Shown here one piece after another: positions 32,844 to 41,153 of a stretch of DNA of 42,232 nt. The stretch is taken from NCBI RefSeq assembly GCF_040605455.1, contig NZ_JBEXCV010000069.1, positions 1-42,232 of the forward strand, written 5' to 3'. How positions within the stretch are numbered: position 1 is the first letter of the stretch; every line of letters starts with the position of its first letter. The stretch is from Embleya sp040605455 (GTDB lineage: Bacteria > Actinomycetota > Actinomycetes > Streptomycetales > Streptomycetaceae). The translations under genes were made by a program, and so were the position numbers. Below the pieces are notes generated by a model that was given only the letters and a program-made list of their open reading frames with translations, was not told the origin of the DNA and did not search any database.

Positions 32844-33623
32844 ATGGCAGACAAGGTGCTTCTCGACTACGACGGACCCATCGCGACGATCACCAACAAC
32901 AACCCGGACAAGCACAACGCGTTCGACGACGACATGGATCAGCTGCTGTGGCAGATCCTTGGCGAGTTGCGGCAGCGGCCCGAGGTTCGGGCGGTGATCT
33001 GGCGTGCGGAGGGCAAGTCCTTCTCCTCCGGGCGTGACGTGTCCTCGATCGGGGGCCACCGGATCGAGCTGACGCACCATCAGTTGATGACGCGCGGGCA
33101 TCGCGGTGTCCAGCAGTTGTTCGAGTTGGACGCGCCGGTGCTGGTGGCCTGCCAGGGCTGGTCGATCGGCGCGTCCTTCCAGCGCGCGCTGTTGTGCGAC
33201 ATTCGGGTAGCCGCCGAGGGCGCTCGGTTCATGTTGCCGGAGACCACGCACGGGGTGATCCCGGACACCGGCGGCGTGGCTCGGCTGTACCAGATCTGCG
33301 GGCCCGGGGTGGCCGCCGACATGGTGCTCACCGGCCGCCCGATGCACGCCGCCGAGGCGTACGCGCACGGCATCGTCTCGCGCGTGGTGCCCACCGCCGA
33401 ACTGGACGCCACGGTGCGCGAGATGGCCGAGCGGATCGCCGCCGCGCCGGCGGTGACCGTCAAGATGGCCCGGCGTGTACTCGGCCACCTCGCCGAACCC
33501 GCCGTGCGCACCTCGATGGCCGAGGAACTGATCGCCCAGACCTTCGTCAACAAGTCGGACGACTACGCCGAGTTCCGCGCCGCCCGCGCCGAACAGCGGC
33601 CCGCCCACTACACCGGGAGCTGA
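32844..33623 (+). CDS. enoyl-CoA hydratase/isomerase (crotonase) family protein
   Basis: A 259-residue crotonase-fold enzyme acting on acyl-CoA. The oxyanion-hole segment is GKSFSSGRDVSSIGG (about 58-71), and the second is ACQGWSIGASFQRALLCDI (102-120). Of the two catalytic glutamates of enoyl-CoA hydratase, one is replaced by Gln113 and the other is kept as Glu133 (LPETTHG), with Asp141 following. It may therefore be an isomerase or other crotonase rather than a true hydratase. ATG 32844 follows AGGGTG. The DECR-type reductase starts five bases after its stop, so the two are one operon for acyl-CoA metabolism. Confidence 0.9.
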   Translation: MADKVLLDYDGPIATITNNNPDKHNAFDDDMDQLLWQILGELRQRPEVRAVIWRAEGKSFSSGRDVSSIGGHRIELTHHQLMTRGHRGVQQLFELDAPVLVACQGWSIGASFQRALLCDIRVAAEGARFMLPETTHGVIPDTGGVARLYQICGPGVAADMVLTGRPMHAAEAYAHGIVSRVVPTAELDATVREMAERIAAAPAVTVKMARRVLGHLAEPAVRTSMAEELIAQTFVNKSDDYAEFRAARAEQRPAHYTGS

Positions 33624-33628
33624 CCCCC

Positions 33629-34543
33629 ATGACCGAGGCATCCGACGGCATCATCGGCCTGCCCGAACCGCCCGCCCTGGGCGCCGGCGCGCTGCCGGCC
33701 GGGACCTACGCGGACCGTACGGTGTTCGTCACCGGCGGCGGCACCGGCCTGGGCAAGGCGATCGCGACCGAGTTCGCCCGACTGGGCGCGAACCTGGTGG
33801 TGGCCAGCCGCAAGGAGGACCACCTGGACGCGGCCCGCGAAGCGCTGACCGAGGTGGGCGCGAAGGTGTTCACCGTGGCCTGCGACATCCGCGAGCCCGC
33901 CGAGATCGCGGCGGCCTTCGACGCGGCCGTCGACGCGTTCGGGCTCCCGGACGTGCTGATCAACAACGCGGCGGCCAACTTCCCGGTGCCGGCCGAGGAG
34001 ATGTCCCCCAACGCGTGGCGCACCGTCGTGGACATCACCCTCAACGGCACCTATTTCTGCGCGCGCGAGTTCGCCCGCCGACACCTGGCGGCCGGCACGC
34101 CCGGTTCGATCGTCAACATCGGCGCGTCCTACGCCTGGACCGGCGGCCCCGGCTTCGCCCACAGCGCGGCGGCCAAGGCGGGCGTGAAGAACATGGTCGA
34201 GACCCTGGCCGTCGAGTGGGGCCCGTACGGGATCCAGGTCAACGGCCTGGTCCCGGGTCTGTTCCCGCACGAGGACATGACCGCCGCCATCAAAGAAAAC
34301 CTGGCCGGCAAGGACAACCCGGCCGGCATCCACGACAAGGACCCCTGCCAGCCCGCGATGCGCGTCGGCCGACCGCGCGAACTGGGTTGGGCCGCGACCT
34401 TCCTGGCCTCGCCCTATGCGCGTTTCATCTCCGGCCACACCCTGGTCGTGGACGGCGCCAACTGGCAGCGCCGCGGCCTGGTCAACCCGCCGGTGGTCAC
34501 CGTGCGGCAGCAAATGGGCAAGGGCCCGTTCGAGCTGCCGTAG
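33629..34543 (+). CDS. SDR-family oxidoreductase, 2,4-dienoyl-CoA reductase type
   Basis: A 304-residue short-chain dehydrogenase. The cofactor loop is TGGGTGLGKA (about 35-44), NNAAANF at 112-118. The classical YxxxK is absent: Ser179 stands four residues before Lys183. Tyr168 lies 15 residues before Lys183. Tyr168-Ser179-Lys183 reproduces the spacing of Tyr199-Ser210-Lys214 in mammalian mitochondrial 2,4-dienoyl-CoA reductase, and the AKAGVKNMVETLAVEWG stretch fits that group. It would reduce dienoyl-CoA from unsaturated fatty acids with NADPH. GGGAG precedes ATG 33629. It follows the crotonase by five bases. A 9-bp minisatellite begins 40 bases after its stop. Confidence 0.9.
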   Translation: MTEASDGIIGLPEPPALGAGALPAGTYADRTVFVTGGGTGLGKAIATEFARLGANLVVASRKEDHLDAAREALTEVGAKVFTVACDIREPAEIAAAFDAAVDAFGLPDVLINNAAANFPVPAEEMSPNAWRTVVDITLNGTYFCAREFARRHLAAGTPGSIVNIGASYAWTGGPGFAHSAAAKAGVKNMVETLAVEWGPYGIQVNGLVPGLFPHEDMTAAIKENLAGKDNPAGIHDKDPCQPAMRVGRPRELGWAATFLASPYARFISGHTLVVDGANWQRRGLVNPPVVTVRQQMGKGPFELP

Positions 34544-34583
34544 GCCCGCCCTGGTCGGCGCGCGGGCAAACCCCGGCGCTCCG

Positions 34584-34637
34584 GCTTCCGGCGCTTCCGG
34601 CGCTTCCGGCGCTTCCGGCGCTTCCGGCGCTTCCGGC
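34584..34637. repeat. 9-bp minisatellite (GCTTCCGGC x 6)
   Basis: Six perfect tandem copies of GCTTCCGGC cover 54 bases, with a degenerate copy before them, 40 bases after the reductase stop. It lies outside any gene. All frames stay open through it, so it looks coding but has no start or context. Confidence 0.95.
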
Positions 34638-34780
34638 AGGCAAATCGCCATATGGCATAAATCCGTAATATCTGTGCGAAAAAAGGGGCAATACGACGGT
34701 CGGGTCGGTCGCGATTTCCTGACGCGTCCGGCCCGATGTCACGTCCGTGCTCTTCGCCGCCCAGTGTCTCGGAGCCCCGC

Positions 34781-35920
34781 ATGTCCGATCGGCGTCTGCC
34801 CTTCCGCGCCCGCAGACACGGTGTGAGCGAACCGCCCGAGCCGCCCGAGCGCTCGATGGACCCGCGTGCGGCGGACTCCCCGGAACCGCCGCCGGTCGAG
34901 CACAGCCTGATCGACGCGGCAATCTACGTGGACGGGGCACGGGTCGCCTCGCCGAGCACGCTCGCCGAGACCTACCGCGAACTGCACGCCCGACCCGGCG
35001 CGATGGCCTGGATCGGGCTCTACCGCCCATCCGAGAGCCAACTCCTTTCCGCCGCCGAGGAGTTCGACCTGCACGCGCTCGCCATCGAGGACGCGATCGT
35101 GGCCCACCAGCGGCCCAAGCTCGAACGCTACGGGGAGACGTTGTTCGTGGTGCTGCGCGCGGCCCGCTACCTCGACGACCTCGAGGAGGTCGACTTCGGC
35201 GAGCTGCACGTCTTCCTCGGCGCCAACTTCGTGGTCACCGTCCGCCACTCCGAGTCGCCCGACCTGCGCGCCGTCCGCCGCTGGGCCGAGGACCGGCCCG
35301 AACTCCTGCGCCAGGGTCCGGAAGCGGTGCTGTACGCGATCCTGGACAGCGTCGTGGACGCCTACGCCCCGGTCGTCGGCGGCCTGCAGAACGACATCGA
35401 CGAGATCGAGGCGGAGGCATTCCTCGGCGCCCCGAACGTGTCCCGGCGGATCTACGAACTTTCCCGCGAAGTCATCGAGTTCCAGCGCGCGACCCGGCCG
35501 CTCCTGCTCATGCTCACCGACCTGTCCACCGGCTTCGACAAGTACCACGTGGACCAGGAGCTGCGCCGCTACCTGCGCGACGTCCAAGACCACGCGACGA
35601 TCGCCGTGGAACGCGTGGCCGGCTTCCGACAATTGCTCGAAGGCATCATGCGCGTCAACGCGATCGTGGTGACCCAGGCCCAGAACGAGGAGATGAAGCA
35701 GCTCACCGCCGCCAGCAACGCGCAGAACGAGGAGGTCAAGAAGATCTCCGCGTACGCCGCCATCCTGTTCGCACCGACCCTGATCGGCACCGTGTACGGG
35801 ATGAATTTCGACGACATGCCCGAACTGCACTGGACACTCGGCTACCCCTTCGCGGTCGGCCTGATGGTTTTGGTCTGCGTGGTCCTCTATCTCATCTTCA
35901 AACGCCGGAACTGGCTCTGA
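34781..35920 (+). CDS. CorA-family divalent cation (Mg2+/Co2+) transporter
   Basis: A 379-residue channel-type transporter. A long cytoplasmic alpha/beta and helical domain (1 to ~315) ends in a stalk helix rich in charged residues (QNEEMKQLTAASNAQNEEVKKISAYAAI). Two C-terminal membrane helices follow (about 320-338 and 352-372). The pore signature Gly-Met-Asn is in YGMNFDDMPEL between them, and the C-terminus is basic (KRRNWL). Mg2+ is the usual substrate, with Co2+ and Ni2+ possible. GGAG lies six bases before ATG 34781. The gene appears monocistronic. Confidence 0.95.
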   Translation: MSDRRLPFRARRHGVSEPPEPPERSMDPRAADSPEPPPVEHSLIDAAIYVDGARVASPSTLAETYRELHARPGAMAWIGLYRPSESQLLSAAEEFDLHALAIEDAIVAHQRPKLERYGETLFVVLRAARYLDDLEEVDFGELHVFLGANFVVTVRHSESPDLRAVRRWAEDRPELLRQGPEAVLYAILDSVVDAYAPVVGGLQNDIDEIEAEAFLGAPNVSRRIYELSREVIEFQRATRPLLLMLTDLSTGFDKYHVDQELRRYLRDVQDHATIAVERVAGFRQLLEGIMRVNAIVVTQAQNEEMKQLTAASNAQNEEVKKISAYAAILFAPTLIGTVYGMNFDDMPELHWTLGYPFAVGLMVLVCVVLYLIFKRRNWL

Positions 35921-35935
35921 GCAAAACGCCGGAGC

Positions 35936-35966
35936 CAGGTACCTGTCGTGTTCTGTCAGGTATCCG
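35936..35966. promoter_or_regulatory. CAGGTA repeats upstream of the alpha/beta hydrolase
   Basis: The perfect palindrome CAGGTACCTG (35936-35945) is followed by CAGGTATCCG (35957-35966). The two CAGGTA elements are 21 bases apart, two helical turns, and lie 58-88 bases before the hydrolase start, a plausible regulator site. Confidence 0.45.
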
Positions 35967-36023
35967 GTCCAGGATCGTTTTCGCAGGAAGACGCACCCGA
36001 ATCAGCACCGGAGGAGCACCACC

Positions 36024-36764
36024 ATGGCGCACATTGTTCTCATTCCCGGCTATTGGCTCGGCGCATGGGCGTGGGACCGGGTCGCCGAACCGCTGCGGGC
36101 CGCCGGCCACGACGTGCTCGCGGTGACGCTGCCGGGCCTGGCGGACGAGGCCGCCGACGTCACCGGAATCGACCTCGCGGCGCAGACCGACGCCCTGGTC
36201 GAGGAGATCACCTCGCGCGGCCTCACCGACGTGGTCCTGGCCGCCCACTCCGGCGGCGCGTTCACCGCCTACGAGGCACTGGGTCGGATCCCGGACCGAA
36301 TCGCCCGGATCGTCTATGTGGACTCCGGCCCGGTGTCCGAGGGGGTCTCGCTCCTGGACCTGACCGAGCCCGCCGAGCGGGCCCGGATCGAGGCCGAGGT
36401 GGCCGAGCGCGGCGACGGCCGATACACCTACCCGTGGGATCCGACACTGGCGGCCGAGATGCTCGACGGACTCACCCCCGCCGATCTCGAGACGCTGCGC
36501 ACCCGCGCGGTGGCGCAGCCGTACGCGGTGGCGGCCAGTGGCGAGCAGGTCGGCGACCCGGCCCGGCTCAAGGTGCCCGCGCACATGATCACGTGCCTGT
36601 TCCCGGCCGAGCAGGTCGAGGCCATGATCGCGCAGAAACACCCGTTCATGGCCGAGTTCGCGCTGGCCGAGGACAGGAGCGTGCACGGCCTGCCGACCGG
36701 CCACTGGCCGATGTTCTCCCGCCCCGAGGAACTGGCCCGGTTGTTGTCGGACATCGCTGCTTGA
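36024..36764 (+). CDS. alpha/beta hydrolase
   Basis: A 246-residue cytosolic hydrolase of the esterase/methylesterase-like group. It starts MAHIVLIPGYWLGAWAWDRV (oxyanion region). The nucleophile elbow is AAHSGG with Ser76. The C-terminal histidine is in GLPTGHWPMFSRPEELA. The pattern resembles plant-type hydroxynitrile lyase/esterase relatives common in Streptomyces. Substrate is unknown. GGAGGAG precedes ATG 36024. A strong hairpin follows, so it is a single-gene unit. Confidence 0.93.
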   Translation: MAHIVLIPGYWLGAWAWDRVAEPLRAAGHDVLAVTLPGLADEAADVTGIDLAAQTDALVEEITSRGLTDVVLAAHSGGAFTAYEALGRIPDRIARIVYVDSGPVSEGVSLLDLTEPAERARIEAEVAERGDGRYTYPWDPTLAAEMLDGLTPADLETLRTRAVAQPYAVAASGEQVGDPARLKVPAHMITCLFPAEQVEAMIAQKHPFMAEFALAEDRSVHGLPTGHWPMFSRPEELARLLSDIAA

Positions 36765-36792
36765 TTCATACGCGAAGCCGGCCGACCGGTAT

Positions 36793-36820
36793 GCGGGGGT
36801 GGGCCCAGCCCCACCCCCGC
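36793..36820 (+). terminator. terminator hairpin after the alpha/beta hydrolase
   Basis: An 11-bp stem, GCGGGGGTGGG (36793-36803) with CCCACCCCCGC (36810-36820), and a 6-base loop, 28 bases after the stop. A weaker TGGGG/CCCCA hairpin follows at 36822-36836. Confidence 0.82.
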
Positions 36821-36908
36821 GTGGGGTGCCTCCCCAGTGACCTGCTCGGTCGCTGCCCGACACACTGGTGCCACCAGCAGTGCACGGCACATCCACGGGA
36901 GGACCCCT

Positions 36909-38222
36909 ATGAGCACGCTCACGCCGCAAAGCGCCGATCCGCCGGCGAGGGGTTGGCGGTTCGGTCGGGCGCTGTTGTCCGCCTGGCGTGGCTTCGTGCT
37001 GGTCTTCCTCTCCGTACCGACCCTCGCGCTGTTCATCACCTGCATCGTGTTCATGGCACTCGTACCGCTCGGCGTCGGCCTGCTGTTCTTCTTTCCGCTG
37101 GTACTGCTGCTGCGCGCCACCGCCAACCTGACCCGCACCGCGATGGACTCGTGGTCCGGCGTCCCGATCGCGATCCCCTACCGGCGGCTGCCGCAGGGCA
37201 AGGGCATAACCGGGTTGTGGCAGCGCACCCGGCAGACCGTCACCGAGGGGGCCACCTGGCGGGACCTGCTGTGGGCACTGTTGTACCTGCCGTCGAGCCT
37301 GCTGCTCGCGTGCTTCCCGATGATGCTGATCATGAACGGCCTGCACGGCGTGCTGATGCCCTTCCTGTGGGAGGTGGCCTACCGACACGTCGACCCGCAG
37401 TGGTACACGTTCATCAAGGTGGACAGCTCGCAACGGGCCGGTCTCGCGATGCCGTGGGGCCTGTTCCAGATGATCGCCGGCCTGGCCATGGCCCCCTGGT
37501 TCGCCCGGGTCAACGCGCTGTGGAACCGATCCCTGCTCGCCCCCACCAAGGAGGCCGAGTTGGCGCTGCGGGTCCAGCACCTGACCGAGAGCCGGACCGA
37601 CGCCGTGGACGCCTCGGCGGCCGAACTGCGCCGGATCGAGCGCGACCTGCACGACGGCGCGCAGGCCCGCCTGGTCGCGATGGGCATGAACCTGGGCGCC
37701 GCGGAGGCGCTGCTGAGCACCGACCCGGAGGCGGCCCGCACGCTGCTCGCCGAGACCCGCGCCGCCTCCGCCAAGGCCCTGCACGAACTGCGCGACCTGG
37801 TCCGGGGCATCCACCCGCCGGTGCTCTCCGACCGCGGTCTGGGCGACGCGGTGCGCGCGGTGGCCCTGGAGAGCCCGCTCGACGTCAACGTCAACGTCAC
37901 GCTGCCCGCCCGGCCCGAACTCCCGCTGGAATCCGCCGCCTACTTCGCGGTCACCGAGGTGCTCACCAACGCGGCCAAGCACTCCGGCGGACAGCACGTC
38001 GAGATCGATCTGACCTACGTGGACGGCAAGTTGCGGATCACCGTCACCGACGACGGCGTCGGCGGTGCCGACCTGATGAAGGGCACCGGTCTGCGCGGCA
38101 TCGAACGGCGACTCGATACATTCGACGGAACGCTCGCCCTGCACTCCCCCGAGGGCGGCCCGACGACTGTGATCATGGAGTTGCCGTGCGACTTGTCCTC
38201 GCGGAAGACCTCGCCCTCCTGA
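36909..38222 (+). CDS. sensor histidine kinase (HisKA_3 type) with membrane-embedded sensor
   Basis: A 437-residue kinase. The N-terminal part is a putative sensor region with paired hydrophobic segments (about 25-70 and 118-155, and about 180-200). The phosphoacceptor box is RIERDLHDGAQARLVAM with His248, then VRGIHPPVLSDRGLGDAV. The ATPase part has FAVTEVLTNAAKHSG (N box) and VTDDGVGG plus GTGLRGIERRLDTFDG (G boxes). ATG 36909 follows GGGAGGA. The response regulator start overlaps its 3' end by 37 bases, which couples their translation. Confidence 0.94.
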   Translation: MSTLTPQSADPPARGWRFGRALLSAWRGFVLVFLSVPTLALFITCIVFMALVPLGVGLLFFFPLVLLLRATANLTRTAMDSWSGVPIAIPYRRLPQGKGITGLWQRTRQTVTEGATWRDLLWALLYLPSSLLLACFPMMLIMNGLHGVLMPFLWEVAYRHVDPQWYTFIKVDSSQRAGLAMPWGLFQMIAGLAMAPWFARVNALWNRSLLAPTKEAELALRVQHLTESRTDAVDASAAELRRIERDLHDGAQARLVAMGMNLGAAEALLSTDPEAARTLLAETRAASAKALHELRDLVRGIHPPVLSDRGLGDAVRAVALESPLDVNVNVTLPARPELPLESAAYFAVTEVLTNAAKHSGGQHVEIDLTYVDGKLRITVTDDGVGGADLMKGTGLRGIERRLDTFDGTLALHSPEGGPTTVIMELPCDLSSRKTSPS

Positions 38223-38836
38223 GGGACGGGCTCGTCCGCCTGCTCCAGGCCCACGGCTTCGAGATCGTCGCCGCCGTGGACAACGGCCCGGAATTGCTCC
38301 GGGCCCTGGTGGAACACAAGCCGGACGTCGCGGTCGTCGACGTCCGGCTTCCGCCGACCTTCACCGACGAGGGCCTCCAAGCCGCCCTGGAGGCCCGTCG
38401 GCGTGTTCCGGGGCTGCCGATCCTGGTGCTGTCGCAGTACGTGGAGCAGTTGTACGCCCGCGAGTTGCTCGCGGACGGCACCGGTGCGGTCGGCTACCTG
38501 CTCAAGGACCGGGTGTTCGACACGGACGAGTTCGTGGACGCGGTCCGCCGGGTCGCGTCGGGGGGCACCGCGATGGACCCCGAGGTGATCTCGAAACTGC
38601 TCGCCCGCAACGTGCGGGACAAACCGTTGGCGCAGCTGACGCCGCGGGAGCGCGAGGTGCTGGAGTTGATGGCCGAGGGTTGTTCGAACGCGGCCATCGC
38701 GGGGCGGCTGTTCGTCTCGGAGGGTGCGGTGAGCAAGCACACCACGAACATCTTCGCGAAGTTGTCGATCAACACGTCGGACGAGACGAATCGGCGCGTG
38801 CTCGCGGTGCTGGCCTATCTCAACGGGAGCAACTGA
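38186..38836 (+). CDS. NarL/LuxR-type response regulator
   Basis: A 216-residue regulator. The receiver domain starts MRLVLAEDLALLRDGL, with phospho-acceptor Asp52 in VVDVRLPP and Lys in GYLLKDRV. The LuxR helix-turn-helix is LTPREREVLELMAEGCSNAAIAGRLFVSEGAVSKH. The start GTG 38186 has GGAG five bases upstream, inside the kinase gene (37-base overlap). It belongs with the preceding kinase. No target operon adjoins, so the regulon is unknown. Confidence 0.94.
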   Translation: MRLVLAEDLALLRDGLVRLLQAHGFEIVAAVDNGPELLRALVEHKPDVAVVDVRLPPTFTDEGLQAALEARRRVPGLPILVLSQYVEQLYARELLADGTGAVGYLLKDRVFDTDEFVDAVRRVASGGTAMDPEVISKLLARNVRDKPLAQLTPREREVLELMAEGCSNAAIAGRLFVSEGAVSKHTTNIFAKLSINTSDETNRRVLAVLAYLNGSN

Positions 38837-38965
38837 CACGGAGGCGACGGAGCCTCGATCAGGGAAATTCCGGACGAATGCGACCGGGTGAAGCCGTCGA
38901 CCACACGGCGGTCGGGTGGGATCGCTCTCACCGCGGACGGCCGGGTTGGGCCACCGCGCGGATGC

Positions 38966-39169
38966 TCACGAACCGGTGGTCAGCCGCAACAACCGATCCC
39001 GTTCCTCCTCCACGATGCGCTGGGCGCGCAGCACGACGGCCTCGGGCACGCCGTCCGGCAGTTCTCCGAAATCGCGGAAGCGGCGGAGGTCGCGTGGACG
39101 AACGCCGGTGATGTCGTAGGCCTTCAACGCGGCGAGCGACACGGCGTAGTCGTCGAGTGTGCGAGGCAT
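38966..39169 (-). CDS. small hypothetical protein, 67 residues
   Basis: A compact, mostly helical, charged protein starting MPRTLDDYAVSLAALKAYDI and containing GVRPRDLRRFRDFGELP and AVVLRAQRIVEEERDRLLRL. An excellent AAGGAGA site lies five bases before ATG 39169. The upstream frame extends but contains what looks like promoter sequence (a TTGACA on the same strand near 39279). I do not recognise the family. It is convergent with the response regulator gene. Confidence 0.78.
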   Translation of the reverse strand: MPRTLDDYAVSLAALKAYDITGVRPRDLRRFRDFGELPDGVPEAVVLRAQRIVEEERDRLLRLTTGS

Positions 39170-39642
39170 GGTCTCCTTCTCGCGCGCTGGGAGGTGCGAT
39201 GCGGGCACCTCGGGCGAGCCGGCGTCGGCCGGATCAGGGCTGCTGTCGTACACGCTGCCCCCGTCTGATGTTGTCAACGTCATTGCGGCGGTGCAGGTTC
39301 CCGGTACCAATCTTCCGGACGGGAAGGCGTGGGTCGCTCCCCCGTACGGATGAACTTCGCGACGCCTTCCGCAGGAGGCGTTGCACTTGTGTACTCCCCT
39401 CGCCGCAGCGCACGGGTCGCACGCACTCGACGGAGGCTGATCACCACACGGTGTTCGAGGAAGCACAGATTGTCATGACGCGGGGCACAAAGCCAAGCAT
39501 CTTTTGCTACCGGTTCGAATCCGACGCCTTTCGCACGCTTCCGCGCCCGGGCCCGGGGAACAAGCGCGCGCGATGATACGTTCGGCGTGGTAAGTGTTTT
39601 GACCCTGAATTACCCGTTGAGCAAGTCGAGCAAGGAGCGTGC
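39170..39642. other. 473-base region upstream of the DUF21/CBS genes
   Basis: No credible gene is seen. It holds a minus-strand TTGACA near 39279 for the 67-residue protein and a short hairpin ACGCCT/AGGCGT (39362-39381). Base composition is less GC-rich from about 39450 to 39610, as expected of a promoter region. No Mg2+ riboswitch can be recognised. Confidence 0.65.
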
Positions 39643-39729
39643 GTGTCCGCCCAAGAGACGGACCCCCCTAGTACCGGTCCCTCCCGAGACTGTGATCGAA
39701 GCCGCGACGTCCGGGAGGCGGTCTCATGA
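39643..39729 (+). CDS. 28-residue leader ORF coupled to the DUF21/CBS gene (candidate)
   Basis: GTG 39643 has AAGGAG five bases upstream, a better ribosome-binding site than most genes here. It opens a 28-codon frame (start MSAQETDPPSTGPSRDCDRS), hydrophilic with three prolines and several Asp/Arg. Its TGA overlaps the ATG of the following gene (ATGA, 39726-39729). Such an arrangement is typical of a translated leader that couples translation to the next gene. It may equally be a tiny independent protein. Function is unknown. Confidence 0.5.
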   Translation: MSAQETDPPSTGPSRDCDRSRDVREAVS

Positions 39730-41153
39730 CCGCGGCTCTGGGCATAGCCGCGATCGTCGTGCTGACCCTCGGTACCGGTTTCTTCGTCGCCCAGGAGTTC
39801 GCCTACGTGGCGGCCGATCGGAGCCTGCTGCGCCGCCGTGCCGAATCCGGCGACAAGGCCGCTGCGCGGGCGATGACCGTGATGGGGCGACTTTCGTTCA
39901 TGCTGTCCGGCGCCCAGCTGGGCATCACCGTGACGGCCCTGCTGGTCGGCTTCATCGCCGAACCCGCGCTCGCGGCGGTGATCTCCCCCCTCCTGGACCT
40001 GATCGCCGTCCCCGACGGCGTGGTCCCGGTGATCTCGCTGATCCTCGGCTTCGCGGTCGCCACCGCGATCCAGATGGTGCTCGGAGAGCTGGTCCCCAAG
40101 AACTGGGGCATCGCCGAACCCGAGCGGGTGGCGATCCTGCTCGGCCGACCCACGCTGGTCTACCTCAAGGTCGCCGGCCCGCTGATCCGCCTCTTCGACA
40201 CGCTGGCCAACCGCATCGTGCGAGCGATCGGCATCGAGCCGGTCGAGGAGCTGCACGGCGGAGCCACCACCGAGGAACTCGCGCACATCGTCGACGAGGC
40301 CGGCCGGGACGGCGACCTCGACCCCGCCCTGTCCGGGATCCTGCGCCGCGCGATCGCCTTCGGCGACCTGACCGTGGACCAGGTGATGGTTCCGCGCCCG
40401 GACGTGGTCCGGGTGCGGGCCGAGACCACCGCCGCCGAGTTGATCGAGTTGGTCGCCGAGTGCGGCCACTCGCACTATCCGGTGGTCGGTGAGCGGGTGG
40501 ACGACGTGCTGGGCGTGGTCGGCGTGGCCTGCCTCTTGGAGGTGGCGCCCGAGGACGCCGCGCACGTGACCGCCGGGTCGATCGCGCGCCCGGCGCTGCT
40601 CGTCCCGGACACCGCCGGGCTGGCCTCGCTGCTCGAACAGCTGCGGGCCGCCCACGAGGAGTTCGCGGTCGTGCTGGACGAGCACGGCGGCCTGGCTGGA
40701 ATCGTCACCTACGAGGACGTGGCCGAGGAGCTGGTCGGCGAGATCGCCGACGAGAGCGACGACGAGGACCCCGTCGACACCGAGCCCGAGGACGGCTGGT
40801 GGCGGCTGGACGCGGGGCTGCGCGTGGACGAGACCGAGCGGATCGTCGGCGCGGAGCTGCCGGACGGCCCGTACGACACGCTCGGTGGCCTGGTCATCGC
40901 GCACCTGGGCCGACTGCCCGAGGTGGGCGACCGGATCAGGGTGCCCGACCCCGACGAGGTGCGTGCCGGGCGCGCGGCCGACGAGGACGACGAGCCGATC
41001 CGCTACACCGAGATCGAGGTGCTCGAGGTCGAGCGGCACGTGCCGGCGCTGGTCCGGATCCGGGTGCTGACCTCGGCTCCCGCGTTCCCCCGGAACGCTT
41101 CCGAATGGAGTGCCGAGGGGCGCTCCAAACGCAACACAGAGGTGACCGCATGA
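39726..41153 (+). CDS. DUF21/CNNM-like membrane protein with CBS pair and CorC/HlyC domain
   Basis: A 475-residue protein of the family that includes the CorC/CNNM Mg2+/Co2+ transporters ('hemolysin C-like'). DUF21 occupies about 1-190, with four membrane segments and AAIQMVLGELVPKNWGIAEPERVA as the landmark. The CBS pair follows (about 215-335: VDQVMVPRPDVVRV, then VVLDEHGGLAGIVTYEDVAEELVGEI). A CorC/HlyC transporter-associated domain ends it (about 355-440). GGGAGG precedes ATG 39726. Its start overlaps a leader ORF, and its stop overlaps the next paralogue (ATGA). Transport of divalent cations is a family-based inference. Confidence 0.92.
   Translation: MTAALGIAAIVVLTLGTGFFVAQEFAYVAADRSLLRRRAESGDKAAARAMTVMGRLSFMLSGAQLGITVTALLVGFIAEPALAAVISPLLDLIAVPDGVVPVISLILGFAVATAIQMVLGELVPKNWGIAEPERVAILLGRPTLVYLKVAGPLIRLFDTLANRIVRAIGIEPVEELHGGATTEELAHIVDEAGRDGDLDPALSGILRRAIAFGDLTVDQVMVPRPDVVRVRAETTAAELIELVAECGHSHYPVVGERVDDVLGVVGVACLLEVAPEDAAHVTAGSIARPALLVPDTAGLASLLEQLRAAHEEFAVVLDEHGGLAGIVTYEDVAEELVGEIADESDDEDPVDTEPEDGWWRLDAGLRVDETERIVGAELPDGPYDTLGGLVIAHLGRLPEVGDRIRVPDPDEVRAGRAADEDDEPIRYTEIEVLEVERHVPALVRIRVLTSAPAFPRNASEWSAEGRSKRNTEVTA

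Noticed and set aside
34544..34780. Extension of corA upstream to 34736 or a protein encoded by the 9-bp repeats
   Set aside because: The repeat is open in all frames by composition. No start with a ribosome-binding site precedes it, and corA has a good site before ATG 34781.
39512..39522. GGTTCGAATCC, identical to a tRNA T-arm core
   Set aside because: The flanking bases do not form a 5-bp T stem, and no anticodon arm, D arm or acceptor stem can be assembled around it on either strand.
39170..39725. Mg2+-sensing riboswitch (M-box or similar) before the DUF21/CBS genes
   Set aside because: Searched by eye because of the predicted cation transport; no conserved M-box core or extended helices were found.
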